Source: an uncultured Brevinema sp. | Lineage (GTDB): Bacteria > Spirochaetota > Brevinematia > Brevinematales > Brevinemataceae | Assembly (NCBI GenBank): GCA_947040475.1 | Contig: CAMRBT010000004.1 | Coordinates: forward strand, 1 to 21,544 | DNA: 21,544 bases | Direction: 5' to 3' | Part shown: piece by piece, positions 21,011 through 21,544 of the stretch | How the letters are laid out: every line of letters starts with the position of its first letter | Position numbering within the stretch: the first letter of the stretch is position 1 | Made by a program: the position numbers and the translations under genes | The notes under the pieces: generated by a model | Seen by the model: only the letters and a program-made list of their open reading frames with translations | What the model was told of the DNA's origin: nothing | Database searches by the model: none

Positions 21011-21544
21011 CTATTGATTTCTATCAAAAAATCCTCTTCCACCACCAAGAATTTCCATGTTGTTAGAGTCAATATTCACAATAATTTCAGTACCAAAAAT
21101 CTCAGAACCTTGTTGTACTAAACGGGGGTTTCCATACATGTTAATAATGTTGTTTGAGCCATGGAATACAGCCCATCTAGAATAAGCAATTTGCTCATGC
21201 TTACCTTGAATAGTAACAACATTACCTATTAAATTACCTATCTCTGTAGTTCTATCATATTCTATGATATTAGCGTGAGAGATAGAGTTTTGTTCTTGGA
21301 AAAAGATTGAAGGTTCAATTAAAGCCTTATAAAACTCAGTTTCGTGATTATAAAAAAGAACATCAGATTGTAGTGTAAACCCTTCCTCTTCTGAGTTTGC
21401 AATTACACTACCACGAGCAACATAATTATGTAATTCACCATCTTTAAATTCTACATTTAAACGATCTGAGACAAGTTTTTGATCATCAGATAGTGATTGG
21501 ACATTACCAGAAACTATCATTTTTTCTTCTTTGGACCAAATCCT
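21011..21544 (-). CDS. LptA/OstA-like protein, 5' end beyond the window
   Basis: The visible C-terminal portion (about 177 residues) has the repeating short beta-strands of the OstA/LptA fold: KMIVSGNVQSLSDDQKLVSD, LNVEFKDGELHNYVARGSVI, EGFTLQSDVLFYN, then IIEYDRTTEIGNLIGNVVTI. Members form a periplasmic bridge or outer-membrane-facing protein for moving lipopolysaccharide-type lipids outward. The frame stays open to the right edge of the window without a stop. The internal ATG at 21520 is therefore not the start and the gene is partial. The TrmB-type regulator lies 15 bases downstream on the same strand. Whether it is LptA proper, part of LptD, or a longer spirochaete OstA protein cannot be told from this piece. 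Confidence 0.75.
   Translation of the reverse strand, partial: RIWSKEEKMIVSGNVQSLSDDQKLVSDRLNVEFKDGELHNYVARGSVIANSEEEGFTLQSDVLFYNHETEFYKALIEPSIFFQEQNSISHANIIEYDRTTEIGNLIGNVVTIQGKHEQIAYSRWAVFHGSNNIINMYGNPRLVQQGSEIFGTEIIVNIDSNNMEILGGGRGFFDRNQ

Noticed and set aside
21011..21520. LptA-like gene as a complete 169-codon gene
   Set aside because: The frame is open to the window edge with family-like sequence upstream of the internal ATG, so the gene is cut by the window.
1..21544. CRISPR array, complete insertion sequence, rRNA, prophage structural genes or toxin-antitoxin pair
   Set aside because: I looked for regular spaced repeats, transposase motifs, rRNA sequence and small gene pairs. None was found beyond the truncated integrase.

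Overview
This window is AT-rich DNA, most likely from a host-associated, fermentative, diderm bacterium. It has a beta-barrel outer-membrane protein with a signal peptide, two lipobox proteins and an LptA/OstA-type protein, which point to an outer membrane. PTS transporters, a split transketolase and a sodium-pump decarboxylase point to anaerobic fermentation. The low GC, the style of the surface proteins and this gene mix fit a spirochaete of the Brevinema/Brachyspira kind best. That assignment is inference, because no rRNA or marker gene is present to settle it.

Layout. Positions 1-600 are a very AT-rich, gene-free leader in front of an outer-membrane protein gene (601-1449). Next is a beta-glucoside/chitobiose-type PTS locus. 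A lone EIIC (1542-2831) with its own terminator is followed by a promoter and an EIIB / 6-phospho-beta-glucosidase / MupG-like (DUF871) / EIIA operon (2981-6142). Positions 6205-9127 are a decayed accessory stretch around a second, intact EIIC (6900-8165). The decayed parts are a frameshifted minus-strand gene of unknown function, the 3' end of a purine permease, the in-frame-stop remnant of a beta-barrel outer-membrane protein, and a truncated tyrosine integrase immediately downstream of tRNA-Ser(UGA) (9181-9265). This looks like an old tRNA-associated integration site.

Positions 9312-11420 hold two minus-strand exported proteins with tandem repeats: a proline-rich lipoprotein and an acidic, tyrosine-rich pentapeptide-repeat protein. 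Divergent from them runs a two-gene transketolase operon (11616-13404). After it comes a complete polar amino-acid ABC transporter operon (13552-15882).

Positions 16080-19316 encode a modular membrane decarboxylase of the oxaloacetate/methylmalonyl-CoA decarboxylase class: carboxyltransferase, small membrane subunit, separate biotin carrier and Na+-pumping beta subunit. Its promoter carries a near-perfect palindrome over the -35 box. An unrecognised 268-residue protein (19347-20153) sits at the operon's end. Convergent to it are a TrmB-type regulator and an LptA/OstA-like gene that runs off the right edge.

Taken together, the genes support import and cleavage of phosphorylated beta-linked sugars (possibly including cell-wall amino sugars), pentose-phosphate interconversion, amino-acid uptake, and decarboxylation coupled to a sodium gradient. 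Most promoters found match the sigma70 consensus closely, and most operons end in long, perfect hairpins with A- and T-tracts on both sides.
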